Below are positions 32,218 to 41,954 of a stretch of DNA of 64,000 nucleotides, piece by piece. This DNA comes from Acerihabitans arboris (GTDB taxonomy: Bacteria; Pseudomonadota; Gammaproteobacteria; Enterobacterales; Enterobacteriaceae). Position numbers and translations under genes: made by a program. How positions within the stretch are numbered: the first letter of the stretch is position 1; each line of letters opens with the position of its first letter. The stretch covers positions 62,001 through 126,000 of the forward strand of contig NZ_WUBS01000001.1 in NCBI RefSeq assembly GCF_010131535.1, written 5' to 3'. The notes beneath the pieces are model-generated. The model made no database searches, was not told where the DNA came from, and saw nothing but the letters and a program-made list of their open reading frames with translations.

Positions 32218-34206
32218 TCAGCGTCCCTGCCGGCGCAGTAAAAAGATAAAGTACGGCGCGCCGATAAAGGTCGCCAGCAGGCCCGCCGGGATCTGGTTCG
32301 GGAACATCACCATGCGCCCGCTCCAGTCGGCCAGCAGCATCAGCATGGCGCCAACCACCGCCGCCATGACGAGCTGCGGCATCGCCCGGCGAAAGCCGAG
32401 CATACGCGCCATATGCGGCGCCATCAGGCCGATAAAGCTCAGCGGACCGACGGCCAGCGTGGCGCCGGCGGTCAACACCGCCGCCAGCAGCAGGATCACC
32501 GCCCGGGCGCGCGCCAGCGGCAAGCCCAGCGCCCGGGCGGTCGCGCCGCCCAGCGGCAGCACGTTAAGCCAGCGGCGGCACCAGGGCACCAGTAGCAGCA
32601 GTACCAGCGCCGTCATCGCGCTGGTTATCGCCTGCGGCGCCCGCACCGCGTAGGTCGACCCGGAAATCCAGGTCAGCAGGCCGCCGAGCCGGGGATCGCC
32701 GCTCGCCAGCAGCAGGGTCACCATCGTGGTAAACGCGGTGCCTAGGGCGATGCCCGCCAGCAGCATGCGTTGGGTGGAAAAATGCCGCAGCCCCGCCACC
32801 AGCAGGATGGCGGCCAGCGTCAGCGCGGCCCCCAGGCTGCCCGCCGGCAGCAGCCAGATAAACACGTCGCCGGGAATTAAAAACATCATCAGCACCACCG
32901 CCGACGCGGCGCCGGCGCTGATGCCGAGCACTTCCGGGCTGCCCATGGGATTGGCGGTCAGCTTTTGGATCAGGGTGCCGGCGGCGGCCAGCATCACGCC
33001 GGCGCTTAACGCCGCCAGGGTACGCGGCCAGCGCCAGGGCAGCAGGCGCAGCAGTTCATCGCCGCCGGCCCAGGACCAGCCCAGGCTGTTACGGCCCAGC
33101 ATCAGCGCTACGCACGCTCCGGCCAGCAGCAACAGCAACCCGACCCCGGTCCATACCGCCGGACGAGCGCGCTCCGGACGGGGCGCGCTTTCATTGCCGG
33201 GCGCCGACGGCTCCACCGCATGGCGCAGCCGGGGCAGCAGCCAGAGCAGGATAGGCGCGCCCACCAGCGCGGTAGCCGCGCCGGTGGGCACGTCGCGCCA
33301 TACCTGCGACAACCAGACCATCACCTGATCGGTGAACCAGAGCAACAGCGCGCCAATCAGCGGCGCCAGCAGCAGGCGGTGCAGCAGGCGACGGGCGCCG
33401 AGCAATTTAGCCAGCAGCGGCGCGAACAGGCCGATAAAACCCACTACCCCCACCGCGTTAACCAGCAGCGCGCTGAGCACGATCGCCAGCGCCAACGCCC
33501 CCAGCCGGGCGGTTGACAGTCCCAGGCCCAGATTGCGCGCCACGGAATCGTCAACGCCCAGCAACGTCATGGGACGAATCAACAACAATGCCAGCAGCAG
33601 GCCCAGCCCAAGACGTGGGAGCAGGAACCGTACCCGGTGCCAATCCTGTTGGTTCAGCGCCCCGCTGCTCCATAAAAACAGATTCTCCAACTGCTGGTAA
33701 TGAAATAGGGCCAGCAGATTGTTAACGGCGCTGCAGTACAGGCTTAGCACCAGCCCCGCCAGGATCAGGGTCACCGGCGACATGCGTTTACCCCAGGCCA
33801 CGCCAAACACCAGCGCGCCTATCGCCAGCGCGCCCAGCAGGGCCGCCAGTTGCTGTGTAAACTCCCCGCCGGGCAATAACCACAGCGTGGTAACGGTCAC
33901 GCCCAGCTGCGCGCCGCTGGCAACCCCCAGGGTCGAGGGTTCGGCCAGGGGGTTGCGCAGCACCTGCTGGAACAGCACGCCGGCCAATGCCAGGCCGGCG
34001 CCCACCAGCAGCGCTATCACCAGGCGCGGCAGCGTGCTGTAGTGAAAAATAACCTGCCGGATATCCAGCGTATCCGGCCGCCGCAGCGCCTCCGGCCATA
34101 ACTGGTATGGCAGCACCTGTTGCGCGTTATATATACTGAGCGCCAGCGCACCCAAGGCCAGCAGCGCGAGCAACGCTATCGGGAAAAGTGAGGTACGGCG
34201 GTTCAT
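32218..34206 (-). CDS. fhuB: Fe(3+)-hydroxamate ABC transporter permease FhuB
   Basis: Inner-membrane channel for ferric hydroxamate siderophores, a fusion of two BtuC-like permeases. 662 residues from ATG 34206 (E. coli 660). Each half has the FecCD-type pattern: LPRLVIALLVGAGLALAGVLFQQVLRNPLAEPSTLG in the first and WPRTLAALSAGVMLAAAGTLIQ in the second, and the EAA-like loop VGFIGLFAPLLAKLLG / LSFIGLMAPHMARMLG. The upstream open frame (38 codons) overlaps fhuD and is not used. Last gene of fhuC-fhuD-fhuB, 4 bp after fhuD. Confidence 0.95.
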   Translation of the reverse strand: MNRRTSLFPIALLALLALGALALSIYNAQQVLPYQLWPEALRRPDTLDIRQVIFHYSTLPRLVIALLVGAGLALAGVLFQQVLRNPLAEPSTLGVASGAQLGVTVTTLWLLPGGEFTQQLAALLGALAIGALVFGVAWGKRMSPVTLILAGLVLSLYCSAVNNLLALFHYQQLENLFLWSSGALNQQDWHRVRFLLPRLGLGLLLALLLIRPMTLLGVDDSVARNLGLGLSTARLGALALAIVLSALLVNAVGVVGFIGLFAPLLAKLLGARRLLHRLLLAPLIGALLLWFTDQVMVWLSQVWRDVPTGAATALVGAPILLWLLPRLRHAVEPSAPGNESAPRPERARPAVWTGVGLLLLLAGACVALMLGRNSLGWSWAGGDELLRLLPWRWPRTLAALSAGVMLAAAGTLIQKLTANPMGSPEVLGISAGAASAVVLMMFLIPGDVFIWLLPAGSLGAALTLAAILLVAGLRHFSTQRMLLAGIALGTAFTTMVTLLLASGDPRLGGLLTWISGSTYAVRAPQAITSAMTALVLLLLVPWCRRWLNVLPLGGATARALGLPLARARAVILLLAAVLTAGATLAVGPLSFIGLMAPHMARMLGFRRAMPQLVMAAVVGAMLMLLADWSGRMVMFPNQIPAGLLATFIGAPYFIFLLRRQGR

Positions 34207-34210
34207 GGCG

Positions 34211-35209
34211 TCACCACCGTTGCTCCACCAGCCGCAGCATCCGGCAAAAGCGTAAGGCGGCAAGGGTGGCGCCATAAATCCAGATGGCCGGCACGGTGCG
34301 CAGTTGGCCCTGGCGCACAAAGGGAATGGCTTGCCAGAGCGGCGTGGCGGCGACGCGCGCCGTTAATGCGTCGTTGCCGTGGTCCAGGCAGACGGCCCGC
34401 GCCAGCGGCAGCGTCGCCAGGCGTTCGATGCCCACCACCGCCGTGCCCCAGAAATTATTTTCCCCCTGCCAGACGTTGGTTATGTCCAACTGGTCCATCA
34501 CCTGGCCGAACAAGCTGGTTTTACCGATAATCAGGGCATGCCGATCGTCCATCAGGGAAAATACCAGCAGGGGCTGCCGGCGGTAGGACGCCAGCAGCGG
34601 GCGGGCGGCGGCCAGCTGCCGGTCAAAATCCGCCAGATGGGCCTGGGCGGCGGGCATCATGTCCAGGCGTTGGGCCAACGCCAGCAGTCCGGCGCGCGCG
34701 GTGGAGAGCGGTCGTCCCTGTTCATCGGTAAAACTAAACCCCATGGCCGGGGCAATGGAATTCAATTGTTCAGGACGCGGCCCATAGCCCTGGGAATAGA
34801 GGATTAAGTCCGGTTTGAGATCGGTGATGAGTTCAAAATTAGGTTCGGTGCGCTGGCCGACGTCGACCACCGAGGCCGGCAGCGGCGGCTCCTGCACCCA
34901 TAAGCGATAATCCCGGGTGCCGGCGACGGCCAATGGGGTGACGCCGAGGGCAAACAACAGCTCTACCGGCAGCCACTCCAGGGCGATGATGCGCGGATAG
35001 GGCAGCGAAGGGCCGGCTCCGGGCGTTGCGCTCCGAGCCGTTGCACCCCAGGCCATTGAGCCATAGGACGTTAAACCGTGGGCCAGGGGCGACAGCAGCA
35101 TGGCGGCCAGCAGCCGCCGGCGGCGGCCGTCGATCCCTGGATCGTCGCCTGGAAGGTCTATGGACGCGCTGTCTTCGCTAAGGCTTCCCTGGTTGTGATA
35201 ACGTCGCAT
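34211..35209 (-). CDS. fhuD: Fe(3+)-hydroxamate-binding periplasmic protein FhuD
   Basis: Periplasmic receptor that carries ferric hydroxamates to FhuBC. 332 residues; PRIIALEWLPVELLFALGVTPLAVAGTRDYRLWV, LKPDLILYSQGYGP and the C-terminal WIYGATLAALRFCRML are typical. The N-terminus has a run of four arginines followed by a hydrophobic stretch (GRRRRLLAAMLLSPLAHGL), a twin-arginine signal, as in E. coli FhuD; but here about 28 polar residues precede it, so a start further in is possible. ATG overlaps the fhuC stop (TAATG). Confidence 0.93.
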   Translation of the reverse strand: MRRYHNQGSLSEDSASIDLPGDDPGIDGRRRRLLAAMLLSPLAHGLTSYGSMAWGATARSATPGAGPSLPYPRIIALEWLPVELLFALGVTPLAVAGTRDYRLWVQEPPLPASVVDVGQRTEPNFELITDLKPDLILYSQGYGPRPEQLNSIAPAMGFSFTDEQGRPLSTARAGLLALAQRLDMMPAAQAHLADFDRQLAAARPLLASYRRQPLLVFSLMDDRHALIIGKTSLFGQVMDQLDITNVWQGENNFWGTAVVGIERLATLPLARAVCLDHGNDALTARVAATPLWQAIPFVRQGQLRTVPAIWIYGATLAALRFCRMLRLVEQRW

Positions 35210-36030
35210 TAAAACACAAAGCTCACCGGCGCGCCGCCGCCCGGATGAGGCAGGATGCCCATCGGCAGGCCGTAAATGGTTTCCAGCACGTCGCCGCGCA
35301 TCAGTTCCAGCGGCGATCCCCGGGCTATCATCGCGCCGTCGCGCAGCGCCGTCAGGTAATCGCAGTAGCGCGCCGCCATATTGATATCATGCAATACCGC
35401 GATAACCGTCAGGCCGCGCTCCTGGCTCATGCGTTTAATCAACGCCAGGACTTCCACCTGATGGGCGATATCCAGCGCCGAGGTGGGTTCATCGAGCAGC
35501 AGACAGCGGCTGTCCTGCGCCAGGGTCATCGCCAGCCAGGCGCGCTGCCGTTCACCGCCGGAGAGGCTGTCCACCAGCCTCTGCGCCAGGGATCGCAGCC
35601 CGACCACCTCGATGGCGTCTTCCACATGCTGGCGATCGGCGCTGCCGAAGCGTCCCAGGGCGCCATGCCAGGGATAACGTCCCAGGGCCACCAGCTCGCG
35701 CACCGTCATGCCTTCCGCCGCCGGCAGTTGCTGGGGCAAATACGCCACCTGCCGGGCGAACGCCTTGCTTTCCCAGTCCGCCAGCGGCTGGTCGTTCAGG
35801 CGCGCCACGCCGCCGCTGGCCTCATGATGACGCCCCAGGATCTTCAGCAGGGTGGATTTGCCGGAACCGTTATGGCCGATCAGGCCACACACCTTCCCCT
35901 GGGGAAAAGAGAACGACAATGGCTGGAGTAATACCCGTCCGGGTACCGCAAAGCTCACCTTATCCAAGGTAAAGGTGGCGTTTTGCGTCGTGGCGGAAAC
36001 GGTAGCTGAAGGTGTCGCGATATCTTGCAT
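35209..36030 (-). CDS. fhuC: Fe(3+)-hydroxamate ABC transporter ATPase FhuC
   Basis: Cytoplasmic ATPase powering hydroxamate import through FhuB. 273 residues (E. coli 265). Walker A GHNGSGKST, signature LSGGERQR, Walker B CLLLDEPTSALD and the H-loop VLHDINMA are intact. It is the first gene of the operon: fhuA, the outer-membrane ferrichrome receptor gene that precedes it in E. coli, is missing, and mrcB ends 128 bp away. A Fur-like box lies just upstream. Confidence 0.96.
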   Translation of the reverse strand: MQDIATPSATVSATTQNATFTLDKVSFAVPGRVLLQPLSFSFPQGKVCGLIGHNGSGKSTLLKILGRHHEASGGVARLNDQPLADWESKAFARQVAYLPQQLPAAEGMTVRELVALGRYPWHGALGRFGSADRQHVEDAIEVVGLRSLAQRLVDSLSGGERQRAWLAMTLAQDSRCLLLDEPTSALDIAHQVEVLALIKRMSQERGLTVIAVLHDINMAARYCDYLTALRDGAMIARGSPLELMRGDVLETIYGLPMGILPHPGGGAPVSFVF

Positions 36031-36042
36031 AAGCCCAATAAA

Positions 36043-36061
36043 GCAAATGATAATTATTCAA
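36043..36061 (-). promoter_or_regulatory. Fur box upstream of fhuC
   Basis: GCAAATGATAATTATTCAA matches the 19-bp Fur consensus (GATAATGATAATCATTATC) over the whole core AATGATAAT-ATT. It ends 13 bp before the fhuC start codon, so iron-replete repression of fhuCDB is likely (inference from a known consensus). Confidence 0.7.
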
Positions 36062-36130
36062 AAAAGCAATAATAGGCGGAAGGGAACGACTACTGCAAGG
36101 GGAATTCACGCCAGTTGACCGCAGGTAAAT

Positions 36131-36151
36131 AAAAACCCCGGCGAGCCGGGG
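36131..36151 (-). terminator. mrcB intrinsic terminator
   Basis: On the minus strand CCCCGGC (36151-36145) pairs with GCCGGGG (36142-36136) and is followed by five T then ATTT. It lies 8 bp after the mrcB stop and also separates mrcB from the fhu promoter. Confidence 0.85.
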
Positions 36152-36158
36152 TGGATAT

Positions 36159-38708
36159 TTATTTGCCGAACATATCCTTGATCCAGCCGGCGACGCCGTC
36201 GCTGCTCTCCTGCTGCTGTTGCGGCTGCTGCTGGCCGGGCTGCTGCCGATCGGGCGGCGTTTGCGCCGGCTGCTGCGCCTGCGCCACCGCCTGGCTGGCA
36301 TGGCACAACGCCTGCGGACTGTCGGTCCAGACCGGGATCTCCCGCATGCTGCTGTCGCTGTTGCAGACGAAATTACCGGCGTAGTCGATGGACATCTGGT
36401 TGATCTCCTCCGGCGGTATGACGTTCAGCGTCAGCGGCGGTTGGTTTTCCAGGTAACGACGGTAGAGGGTCAGCGCGCCGTTGGCGCCGGTCAGCTTGGC
36501 CGGGCCATTGTTATCGCGCCCGACCCAGCTGATGGTGACCTCTTTGCCGTCCACGCCGGCAAACCAGCTGTCGCGCAGATCGTTGGTGGTGCCGGTTTTA
36601 CCGGCCAGGTGGAAATTAGGGAATTTCACCGCCAGCGAACGCGATGTGCCGCGCGCCACGACCTGCTGCATACCGTATAACGTCAGGTACGCCGCCTGGG
36701 CCGGCACCACGCGCTCCGCCTGCGGGAAGCTCTGGTACAACACCTTGCCGTCCTCGCTGATAACCGAGCGCACCGCCGACAGCGGCGCGCGGTTGCCGCC
36801 GCTGGCAATCGTCTGGTACTCCTGCGCCACTTCCATCGGCGTGAGGCTGATGGCCCCCAGCAGCATGGCCGGCACCGGATTAATCACCTCTTTCGGAATA
36901 CCCAGCTTTTGCAGCGTCGCGACGATATCCGGCAGCCCCACCGCCAGCCCCAGGTTAACCGTGGGCACGTTGAGGGAGTTGGCCAACGCGTCGACCAGCA
37001 TCACCTTGCCGCGGAATTGACGATCGTAGTTTTTCGGCGCCCACAGCTGCCCGTTCGGCTGCTTGAGCGAAATCGGCTCGTCGGCGATCCAGGTGTTCAG
37101 GCGGTATTTGTCCGGCTGGCTCAGCGCGGTGAGGTAAGTGGCCGGTTTGGCCAGCGACCCCACCGGACGCCGGGCCTGGATCGCGCGGTTAAAGCCGGCG
37201 AACTGCGGCTGGGAACCGCCGACCATGGCGCGCACTTCACCGCTGAAGCGGTCGACCACCACCATGGCGGCCTCAAGATCGCTCACGCCGCGCCCGGCGC
37301 GCAGGGCCGGCACCCCGTCCTCCACCGCCTTTTCCGCCGCATCCTGCGAAATCGGATCGAGGGTGGTGAAAATCTTCACGCCGGACAGATCGTTAATCTT
37401 ATCGCCCAGTTTAGCCTGCAGTTCCTGGCGCACCATCTGCATAAAGGCCGGCTGCGGGGTGATCACCCCGCCGCGCGGCTGCACGCCCAGGGGACGCGCG
37501 CTGAGCATATTATACAAGTCTTCATCGATAACCTGCTGGTTTTGCAGTAATTTCAACACCAGATTACGACGTTCCAGCGCCATTTGCGGGTTGCGCCAGG
37601 GGTTGTATAACGACGCGCCCTTGACCATGCCCACCAGCATCGCCTGCTGGTCCAGGCTCAGCTCATCCACCGGCCGGCCGAAATAATACAGGCTGGCCAA
37701 CGGGAAGCCGCGGATCTGCTCGCTGCCGCTCTGGCCGAGGTAGACCTCGTTCAGGTACAGCTCCAGGATGCGATCCTTGCTGTAGCGGTAATCCAGGATC
37801 ACCGCCATATAGGCTTCGTTGACCTTGCGCCACAGGGACCGCTCATTGGTCAGGAACAGGTTTTTTACCAGTTGCTGGGTCAGCGTGCTGCCGCCCTGCA
37901 CCGCGCGGCCGGCGCTTATATTCGCCACGAAGGCGCGGCCGATGGAACTGATGCTGATGCCGTCATGCTGGTAAAAATGTCGATCTTCGGTGGCAATCAG
38001 GGTATCCACCAGCAGATCGGGGAAACCGGCGCGGGGTACGAACAGCCGCTGTTCGCCGTTGGGCGATTGCAGCATGGTGATCAGGCGCGGATCGAGCCGG
38101 AAAAAGCCGAAATTCCGCTGGGTATCCTGATTCTGGATTTGCAGCAGCCGATCGCGATCGAACGTCAGCACCGCGTGGATCTGCCCTTCCTTGCTGTCGG
38201 GGAAATCAAAGGGGCGGCGCAGCATATCGATGCTGTTGGCGCGCACGCTGAACTCACCCGGGCGGGTGATGCGGGTAACCTGACGGTATTGCATCCCTTC
38301 CAGCAGGTTCACCATCTCGTTCTTGCTGTAGGGCATGCCCGGTTCCAGGTTGACCATGCGGCCATATACGGCCGCCGGCAGTTGCCACACCTTGCCGTCG
38401 ATGCGGCTGCGGATCTGCGCATCCAGGTAGACACCGTAGATCACCAGTAAAACCACCACCACCAGGAAAATCTTGATGAGCAATCCCAACAGGCGCCGCT
38501 TCTTGCCGTTACGCGGCGGGCGCGATTTTCCTTTAGGCGGCTTACGGGGCGGCATTACATTTTCCTCTTGATCATCATAGTCATCCTGATCATCTTCATT
38601 TTCATCGTAGTCGTCGTCCCGGTGACGTCGCACTGGCGGCTTATTTGTCACTTTACGGCCGGACGGTCTTCCATGACGTCCAATAGGTTCGCGATCATCC
38701 CCAGACAT
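36159..38708 (-). CDS. mrcB: Bifunctional penicillin-binding protein 1b
   Basis: Class A PBP that polymerises and cross-links peptidoglycan. 849 residues (E. coli 844). Acidic cytoplasmic tail (about 28-50), membrane anchor (about 72-94), UB2H domain (about 110-200), GT51 transglycosylase with catalytic Glu in [12 protein letters not shown], transpeptidase with nucleophile in GSLAKP and KTGT box, and a Gln-rich C-terminus ending [13 protein letters not shown]. An internal ATG at codon 52 (38555) has GAGG 8 nt upstream, matching the start of the short gamma form known in E. coli. Downstream of hrpB on the same strand. Confidence 0.96.
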   Translation of the reverse strand: MSGDDREPIGRHGRPSGRKVTNKPPVRRHRDDDYDENEDDQDDYDDQEENVMPPRKPPKGKSRPPRNGKKRRLLGLLIKIFLVVVVLLVIYGVYLDAQIRSRIDGKVWQLPAAVYGRMVNLEPGMPYSKNEMVNLLEGMQYRQVTRITRPGEFSVRANSIDMLRRPFDFPDSKEGQIHAVLTFDRDRLLQIQNQDTQRNFGFFRLDPRLITMLQSPNGEQRLFVPRAGFPDLLVDTLIATEDRHFYQHDGISISSIGRAFVANISAGRAVQGGSTLTQQLVKNLFLTNERSLWRKVNEAYMAVILDYRYSKDRILELYLNEVYLGQSGSEQIRGFPLASLYYFGRPVDELSLDQQAMLVGMVKGASLYNPWRNPQMALERRNLVLKLLQNQQVIDEDLYNMLSARPLGVQPRGGVITPQPAFMQMVRQELQAKLGDKINDLSGVKIFTTLDPISQDAAEKAVEDGVPALRAGRGVSDLEAAMVVVDRFSGEVRAMVGGSQPQFAGFNRAIQARRPVGSLAKPATYLTALSQPDKYRLNTWIADEPISLKQPNGQLWAPKNYDRQFRGKVMLVDALANSLNVPTVNLGLAVGLPDIVATLQKLGIPKEVINPVPAMLLGAISLTPMEVAQEYQTIASGGNRAPLSAVRSVISEDGKVLYQSFPQAERVVPAQAAYLTLYGMQQVVARGTSRSLAVKFPNFHLAGKTGTTNDLRDSWFAGVDGKEVTISWVGRDNNGPAKLTGANGALTLYRRYLENQPPLTLNVIPPEEINQMSIDYAGNFVCNSDSSMREIPVWTDSPQALCHASQAVAQAQQPAQTPPDRQQPGQQQPQQQQESSDGVAGWIKDMFGK

Positions 38709-38791
38709 CGTTGTGATTCTCCATACTTCCGACGGATTCTCCGCCTACTCTGCTCCCCCACCATCTTATCCGGAAGAGGAAACCTCTGAAA

Positions 38792-41233
38792 TCAACCCTG
38801 TTGATACTTCTTGGTACGCCGGGTCGGTACCGCCTGGGCCGGATTATCCGGCCACGCATGTTTGGGATAGCGCCCTTTCATCTCTTTTTGCACCTCGCGG
38901 TAGGCCCCCTGCCAGAAAGCCGCCAGGTCGCGGGTAATCTGCAACGGATGCGCAGCGGGCGACAACAGCTCCAGCACCAACGGCACGCGGCCCTCGGCCA
39001 GCAGCGGGCTGGCCTGCTCGCCGAACATTTCCTGCATCCTTACCGCCAGCACCGGCGGCTCGCCGTGCTGGTAACGCACCGGCAGCCGGCTGCCGGTGGG
39101 CACAGTGTAGTGGCTGGGCAGCGCACTATCCAGTCGTTGACGCATTCGCCAGTCCAGCAGGCGTAATAACGCCTCGCCGAGATTAACCTGGCGCAGGGCG
39201 CGCACGTCATGCACGCCCTGCAGGGACGGCTGCAGCCACAGCGGCAGGGCCGCCAGCAGCGCGTCGTCATCGACCAACGGCCAGTCCACTTCCGGCAGCC
39301 AGTCACGGGCGCACAGCAGGCGCTGGCGCAACTGCTGCGAGGGAGCGTCCCAATTCAGCACCGCCAATCCCTGCTCGCCAATCCAAGCGATCAACGCCTG
39401 CCGCATCAGTTCGCCCGAGGGTTTGGCCTGCGGCTGCTCGCGCAGTACCAACCGTCCGATCTGTTCGCGCCTGAGCACCCGCAGGCTTCCCTTCTCCTCA
39501 TCCCAACGCATGGCGGTAGTGACGGTCAGCCAGTCGGGACGGCCGGCGACCAGCGCGGCGATATCCACCGGCAACGCAAGACGGATGGCCGCGTCGGCGT
39601 TTTGGCCCAGTTGCATCAATCCCGGCACGATCAGCCATTCAATGGCCGACAAGGCTTCGTCGGGGGCCAACGCCGCGCCCAGGCCGTTGGCCAGTTGATA
39701 GCGGCCGGCGGCATCGCGCCGGCGGGCGATGCGATCGCGAAACCCCCTGGCCAGTATGACGGGCGCCAGCCCGCTGTCCGGGGTACCCCAGCGGGGAGAC
39801 AGGCGTTTGGCCAGCTGTTTGGCGCGGCGCAGCCAATGGGACTGCGGGCGCGCCAGGGCGTCGCGCAGATCGGGCGAACCCGCGCGCGGCGGCTCCTCGA
39901 TAATGGCGGCCAGCAGCGCGGCGGTCGCCAGGCTATCATCATTGTCGTCCGCATGGCACAGCATGGCCGCCAGGCGCGGATCGCAGCCCAATCGCGCCAT
40001 TTTGCGCCCCATGGAAGTCAGGCGTTCCGCCCCGTCAAGCACATCCAGTTGACGCAGGGTCCGCCGGGCGGCGGCCAGGGCAGGCTCCGGGGGCCGGTCG
40101 AGCCAGCAAAGCCGGTCGACATCGTTACAGCCCCACTGCAATAATTCGAGATAAAATCCGCTGAGATCGCTTTGCAGTATTTCCGGCAGGCTATGCTCCG
40201 GCGCGCGCTCCGCCTGCGACTGGCTGAACAGATGCCAGCACGCCCCGGGGGACAGCCGGCCGGCGCGGCCGGCGCGCTGTACCATGGACGCCTGGCTGAT
40301 ACGCTGGGTGACCAGGCGGCTCAGCCCGCTCCTGGCGTCGAACTCGCTGACCCGCTCAAGCCCGCTGTCCACCACCAGGCGGATACCCTCTATCGTCAGG
40401 CTGGTCTCGGCGATGTTGGTGGCCAGCACCACTTTGCGCCGTCCCGCCGGGGCCGGCCTGATGGCCCGCTGCTGTTCGTCCAGGGTCAACGCGCCATACA
40501 GCGGGCAAAGATCAACCTCCGCCCCGACCCGGGGGGACAGCAAGGCCAGCACCCGATGAATTTCCCCCACGCCGGGTAAAAACAGCAACAGCGAGCCGGT
40601 ATGGGATAACAGCATCCGGCTTACCGCCGCGGCAATCGCCTGATCGGGCCGCGCCTGAGAGGGCAGCGGGTGATATACCCGCGCCACCGGGAAACTGCGG
40701 CCGACGGAACGGATCACCGGCGCGTCGGGCAGCAGTTCCAGCAGGCGCCGGTCATCCAGGGTAGCGGACATGATCAGCAGCCGCAGATCGTCGCGCAGTC
40801 CCTGCCGCACATCCAGCAGCAGCGCCAGGGCCAGATCGGCCTGCAGGCTGCGCTCGTGGAATTCGTCCAGGATAACCAGGGAGACGCCGGACAGCTCCGG
40901 GTCCTGTTGCAGCATGCGCGTCAATATGCCTTCGGTGACCACCTCCAGGCGGGTATGCGGCCCAACGCGGCTTTCGGCGCGCATCCGGTAGCCCACGGTC
41001 TGGCCGGGGGCTTCGCCAAGCTGTTCGGCCAGGCGCAGCGCTACGTTCCTGGCTGCCAGTCGCCTGGGCTCCAGCATCAGGATACGCCCGGGCAATCCCG
41101 CGCGCCGCAGGATCTCAAGCGGCAGCCAGGTGGATTTGCCGGCGCCGGTGGGCGCATGCAGCATTACCTGCCCGGCGTCTTGCAACGCCAGCAACAACTC
41201 ATCGACTACGGCGGCGACCGGTAATGACGTCAC
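38792..41233 (-). CDS. hrpB: DEAH-box ATP-dependent helicase HrpB
   Basis: RNA helicase-like protein of unknown cellular role. About 813 residues (E. coli 809). Motif I APTGAGKSTWLP, motif II LDEFHERS (a DEFH variant usual for HrpB), motif III SATLD, motif VI QRAGRAGR, then HA2 and a C-terminal HrpB domain ending EVQKEMKGRYPKHAWPD. The GTG at 41233 is preferred: GGAG is 5 nt upstream and it matches the start of homologues; ATG 41257, eight codons further out, has no good Shine-Dalgarno sequence but is possible. Divergent from thpR. Confidence 0.93.
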   Translation of the reverse strand: MTSLPVAAVVDELLLALQDAGQVMLHAPTGAGKSTWLPLEILRRAGLPGRILMLEPRRLAARNVALRLAEQLGEAPGQTVGYRMRAESRVGPHTRLEVVTEGILTRMLQQDPELSGVSLVILDEFHERSLQADLALALLLDVRQGLRDDLRLLIMSATLDDRRLLELLPDAPVIRSVGRSFPVARVYHPLPSQARPDQAIAAAVSRMLLSHTGSLLLFLPGVGEIHRVLALLSPRVGAEVDLCPLYGALTLDEQQRAIRPAPAGRRKVVLATNIAETSLTIEGIRLVVDSGLERVSEFDARSGLSRLVTQRISQASMVQRAGRAGRLSPGACWHLFSQSQAERAPEHSLPEILQSDLSGFYLELLQWGCNDVDRLCWLDRPPEPALAAARRTLRQLDVLDGAERLTSMGRKMARLGCDPRLAAMLCHADDNDDSLATAALLAAIIEEPPRAGSPDLRDALARPQSHWLRRAKQLAKRLSPRWGTPDSGLAPVILARGFRDRIARRRDAAGRYQLANGLGAALAPDEALSAIEWLIVPGLMQLGQNADAAIRLALPVDIAALVAGRPDWLTVTTAMRWDEEKGSLRVLRREQIGRLVLREQPQAKPSGELMRQALIAWIGEQGLAVLNWDAPSQQLRQRLLCARDWLPEVDWPLVDDDALLAALPLWLQPSLQGVHDVRALRQVNLGEALLRLLDWRMRQRLDSALPSHYTVPTGSRLPVRYQHGEPPVLAVRMQEMFGEQASPLLAEGRVPLVLELLSPAAHPLQITRDLAAFWQGAYREVQKEMKGRYPKHAWPDNPAQAVPTRRTKKYQQG

Positions 41234-41382
41234 GACAACTCCGTTAAAGATTAACATTCTGGGGCGGGCATTGTAGCATCGCTTGATTGAAGAACAGAAT
41301 CCTCGCCGCGTTTCCCGTCCGGCAAAGACCTCGGATTGCCCCTGGGAGACGGTGAATCACCCATACGACAGCCAGGGTCCCC

Positions 41383-41928
41383 ATGACATCCACCCGCCGT
41401 TTATTTTTTGCCATCGCCCTGCCCGACAGCGTCCGCCAGGCGATAATCGGCTGGCGCGCCGGCCAGTTTCCTTATGAGGCCGGCAGGCCGGTGGCGGCGG
41501 CCAACCTGCATATAACCCTGGCGTTCCTGGGCGAGGTCAGCGCCAATAAAGAACAGGCTTTGCGCGCCGCCGCCATGAGATTGCAACAAAAGCCCTTTAC
41601 CCTTGCCCTGGACGATTGCGGGCACTGGCCTGGCTCAGGCGTGGTGTGGCTCGGCATGAAGCGCGCGCCGCGCGGGTTATTGCAGTTGGCGCAGCGGCTG
41701 CGCGCGCAGGCGGCCCGCAACGGCTGTTATCAAAGCCCGCTGCCGTTTCATCCGCATGTCACGTTGCTGCGTCAGGCCCGCCAGGCGGTGGCGCTGCCCC
41801 CTGGGGCGCCGGGATGGGAAATCACGGTCGACGGCTTCAGCCTGTACGCCTCGTTATTTGACAACGGGCGCACCCGTTATATGCTGCTGGATAGCTGGCC
41901 GCTCGCCGGGCGGCGCGATAGTGTTTAA
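41383..41928 (+). CDS. thpR: RNA 2',3'-cyclic phosphodiesterase ThpR
   Basis: 2H-family enzyme that opens 2',3'-cyclic phosphates on RNA; E. coli ThpR (LigT) also joins tRNA halves in vitro. 181 residues with the two defining HxTx motifs, HITLAFLG (H43, T45) and HPHVTLLR (near 125). The gene stop overlaps an ATG of the sfsA frame, so the two are likely one transcript. Confidence 0.92.
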   Translation: MTSTRRLFFAIALPDSVRQAIIGWRAGQFPYEAGRPVAAANLHITLAFLGEVSANKEQALRAAAMRLQQKPFTLALDDCGHWPGSGVVWLGMKRAPRGLLQLAQRLRAQAARNGCYQSPLPFHPHVTLLRQARQAVALPPGAPGWEITVDGFSLYASLFDNGRTRYMLLDSWPLAGRRDSV

Positions 41929-41954
41929 TGGAATCGCCTTTAAACGGAAAAGTT

